Source: Limnohabitans sp. (lineage in GTDB: Bacteria; Pseudomonadota; Gammaproteobacteria; Burkholderiales; Burkholderiaceae_C). From it: a DNA stretch of 7,461 bases. Position numbers and translations under genes: made by a program. This document shows positions 6,396 to 7,461 of the stretch, one piece after another. Each line of letters starts with the position of its first letter. Position 1 is the first letter of the stretch. Location of the stretch: NCBI GenBank assembly GCA_021731425.1, contig JAKFXJ010000320.1:1-7461 (forward strand), written 5' to 3'. Under the pieces are notes generated by a model, which saw nothing but the letters and a program-made list of their open reading frames with translations, had not been told where the DNA came from and made no database searches.

Positions 6396-6499
6396 AGAAT
6401 AAGTGAGTACCCCCCCTTGTTCAATTTGCACGCACAAAAATTTGCGCAAGCCCACGCATCTTGGGCGCCAGTCTGTAGAGATTCAGACCCCCTACCCCC
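6396..6499. other. Non-coding phage-like stretch downstream of the HNH gene, with clustered inverted repeats
   Basis: No gene is supported here. Reading on the minus strand from the HNH stop there is a G-rich run (GGGGGTAGGGGG), then GTCTG-N8-CAGAC (6471-6488), GCCCA-N7-TGGGC (6450-6466), a looser TTGC/GCAA pair (6426-6449, including the palindrome TTGCGCAA) and a seven-G run (6410-6416). A G-rich, hairpin-rich spacer after an HNH gene and before terminase is what I recall of many tailed-phage packaging (cos) regions. No terminase follows, so this would be a relic if the reading is right. Confidence 0.3.
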
Positions 6500-6880
6500 T
6501 CAGGACGGGGCCTGGTTGCGCAGGGATGCCGTCTCTGAGGCGGTCTTGGCGTTGTGACAGGGCACGCACAGGCTCTGCAGGTTCGCTCGCTCAAAGCGCT
6601 CACCGCCTTGCTTGACCGGAACGATGTGATCGACCACCTTGGCTGGTTGCAACAAGCCCTTGGCCTGGCACCTGCAGCAAAGCGGGTTATCCCGTAACAC
6701 CGCTGCACGTGTGTTGCGCCACCTGGCCGATTGATAGAAGCCGAGCTCTGTGTCGAACCCACGCCGCGCACGCCCGTACTCACGGTGCACTTGGGGCTGG
6801 TGATTGCTGCAGTAGCCGGGCACGTTCAGCACCTGCGCGCAACCCGGATATCTGCATGGGGTGGGTGCACTTCGCGGCAT
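6500..6880 (-). CDS. Phage-type HNH endonuclease
   Basis: Predicted small metal-dependent DNA nuclease of the HNH family found beside terminase genes in tailed phages and prophages, where such proteins assist genome packaging. The product is 126 aa, a normal length. An N-terminal CX4CX9CX2H group (C9, C14, C24, H27) is a probable zinc site. The family motif YQSARWRNTR follows at 49-58. Then come C68/C71 and C105/C108 as the structural zinc knuckle, and the catalytic motif with D84-H85, N100 and H109 (VDHIVPV, NLQSLCVPCHNAKT). All key residues are present, so it may be active. The ribosome binding site before the ATG at 6880 is weak. Terminase and portal genes expected on its downstream side are missing; two broken genes lie there instead. 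It is best read as a surviving prophage gene. Confidence 0.9.
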   Translation of the reverse strand: MPRSAPTPCRYPGCAQVLNVPGYCSNHQPQVHREYGRARRGFDTELGFYQSARWRNTRAAVLRDNPLCCRCQAKGLLQPAKVVDHIVPVKQGGERFERANLQSLCVPCHNAKTASETASLRNQAPS

Positions 6881-6950
6881 CTCAATCGGCTTTCAAGAAT
6901 TAAGCGACAGCTCGAAAAATTGACTTGGCTTCATCTTGATTCAGAGCGTC

Positions 6951-6968
6951 AATCCATCACATTGGATT
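6951..6968. repeat. Inverted repeat just upstream of the DUF6900-type gene
   Basis: AATCCA-TCACAT-TGGATT, perfect 6-bp arms with a 6-base spacer, ends six bases before the AAGGA ribosome site of the gene at 6987. It lies in the 106-bp gap between the divergent HNH and DUF6900-type genes. A TTGACT at 6920-6925 could be a -35, but no good -10 at proper spacing is seen. Possible operator; chance is not excluded. Confidence 0.25.
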
Positions 6969-6973
6969 AACGA

Positions 6974-6978
6974 AAGGA
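6974..6978 (+). promoter_or_regulatory. Ribosome binding site of the DUF6900-type gene
   Basis: AAGGA, eight bases before the ATG at 6987. It selects this start over the in-frame ATG at 6936, which lacks such a site. Confidence 0.65.
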
Positions 6979-6986
6979 ACAAACCG

Positions 6987-7205
6987 ATGAAGCAAGACAA
7001 GAACATCAACAAGCTTTTTGAGCAGATCGCTCTGAAGCATTTCTTTATCGAAACGCTGGAAACACAACACAGCGACCGACTGGACTTCCACGACGTCTCG
7101 GTCTGGGCCATCAAGAGCGCACTGGAAGCTGCTTACGCCGCAGGCCACGCTGCCGCCACTGCAGAAATACAAAACAAATCAACAACATCGAAAGGCAAAC
7201 AATGA
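6987..7205 (+). CDS. Small DUF6900-type protein of unknown function
   Basis: A 72-aa protein whose function is not known. Residues about 9-57 hold the recognisable block: IALKHFFIETLETQ followed by SDRLDFHDVSVWAIKSALEA and an Ala/Gly-rich helix AAYAAGHAAA. This wording (hxIETLExxxSDxLDFHxVxVWxIxxALEAAYxAG) is what I recall of the DUF6900 family, common on plasmids, integrative elements and prophage-like islands of proteobacteria. The C-terminal ~15 residues are polar and probably disordered. No signal peptide or membrane segment is seen. The ATG at 6987 is chosen for its ribosome site and because conserved sequence starts soon after. The stop overlaps the next start (ATGA at 7202-7205), so the two are coupled and probably act together. 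Part of the accessory region, not the core chromosome. Confidence 0.85.
   Translation: MKQDKNINKLFEQIALKHFFIETLETQHSDRLDFHDVSVWAIKSALEAAYAAGHAAATAEIQNKSTTSKGKQ
7191..7195 (+). promoter_or_regulatory. Ribosome binding site of the DUF3489-type gene
   Basis: AAAGG inside the end of the preceding gene, six bases before the ATG at 7202. The second gene thus has its own site as well as stop-start coupling. Confidence 0.5.
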
Positions 7206-7461
7206 AACTCACTGACACCCAACGCGCGCTGCTTGAAGCCGCTGCCAAGCATCCTCAAAAGAAACTGACCAACTTCCCCGACACCCTCAAGGGTGGTGCA
7301 CGCATCAAGGTGCTCGCGGCCATGCGCAATGCACAGCTGATTGCGGCCAGCGCGTCAGAGCCCGAGGTGTATGTGGCCACAGCCACAGGGTTGCAAGAGA
7401 TCGGCATCACCACTCAGCCACCACGTACAACACGAGAAGGCACCAAGCAGGCCGTGCTGAT
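7202..7461 (+). CDS. DUF3489-type protein, 3' end outside window
   Basis: The first 86 codons of a gene that runs off the right edge. The N-terminal part, MKLTDTQRALLEAAAKHP followed by a KGGARIKVLAAM helix and a short variable stretch, then ATGLQEIGI and the linker REGTKQAVL, is the layout I recall for DUF3489 proteins: an N-terminal winged-helix-like domain, then a basic linker and a second helix-turn-helix domain that begins at GTKQAxLI. Only the beginning of the second domain is in view. A DNA-binding role is inferred from the fold pattern, not shown. It overlaps the upstream small gene by four bases (ATGA). Proteins of this type are frequent on mobile elements of proteobacteria, and their biological role is not established. 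Confidence 0.8.
   Translation, partial: MKLTDTQRALLEAAAKHPQKKLTNFPDTLKGGARIKVLAAMRNAQLIAASASEPEVYVATATGLQEIGITTQPPRTTREGTKQAVL

Noticed and set aside
6376..6499. tRNA gene or attachment site at the phage edge
   Set aside because: No cloverleaf and no duplicated core sequence could be seen within the window.

Overview
The window reads as a chromosomal segment of a betaproteobacterium, most likely Burkholderiales and possibly Comamonadaceae. It is GC-rich and strongly codon-biased, with long antisense shadow reading frames. That placement is inferred from protein style and codon use; there is no rRNA or other marker gene here.

Left part (1-3838, minus strand): a coenzyme B12-dependent class II ribonucleotide reductase (nrdJ, C-terminus beyond the left edge), preceded by an ACAD10/11-type acyl-CoA dehydrogenase. 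They lie in the same direction, separated by about 180 bp. No cobalamin riboswitch could be recognised before nrdJ.

Middle (3839-5931): an AT-rich divergent promoter region, then a plus-strand pair. The first gene is a di-iron RIC/YtfE/ScdA-type Fe-S cluster repair protein with every expected iron ligand. Three bases after its stop comes a nitronate monooxygenase-like flavoprotein with a Cys-rich C-terminus. The promoter carries TGAAT/ATTCA inverted repeats overlapping the -35 and flanking the -10, so a dedicated regulator, for example a nitrosative-stress sensor, is likely. The pair looks like a nitrosative or nitro-compound stress operon.

Right part (5969-7461): accessory and decayed DNA. 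Two gene remnants lie head to head and each has lost its 5' part: a minus-strand MocR-type regulator (aminotransferase domain with an internal stop) and a plus-strand Rieske-domain fragment that appears frameshifted in a run of seven C. Next come a phage-like non-coding stretch rich in small inverted repeats, a phage-type HNH endonuclease on the minus strand, and a plus-strand pair of small genes of the DUF6900 and DUF3489 type. These last two are translationally coupled by an ATGA overlap, and the second runs off the right edge. This is a boundary between core chromosome and a mobile or prophage-derived region.

No tRNA, rRNA, CRISPR array or complete insertion sequence was seen. No clearly new multi-gene system is visible. 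The points most worth following are the regulated ric-flavoprotein operon, the double-pseudogene junction, and the uncharacterised DUF6900/DUF3489 pair.
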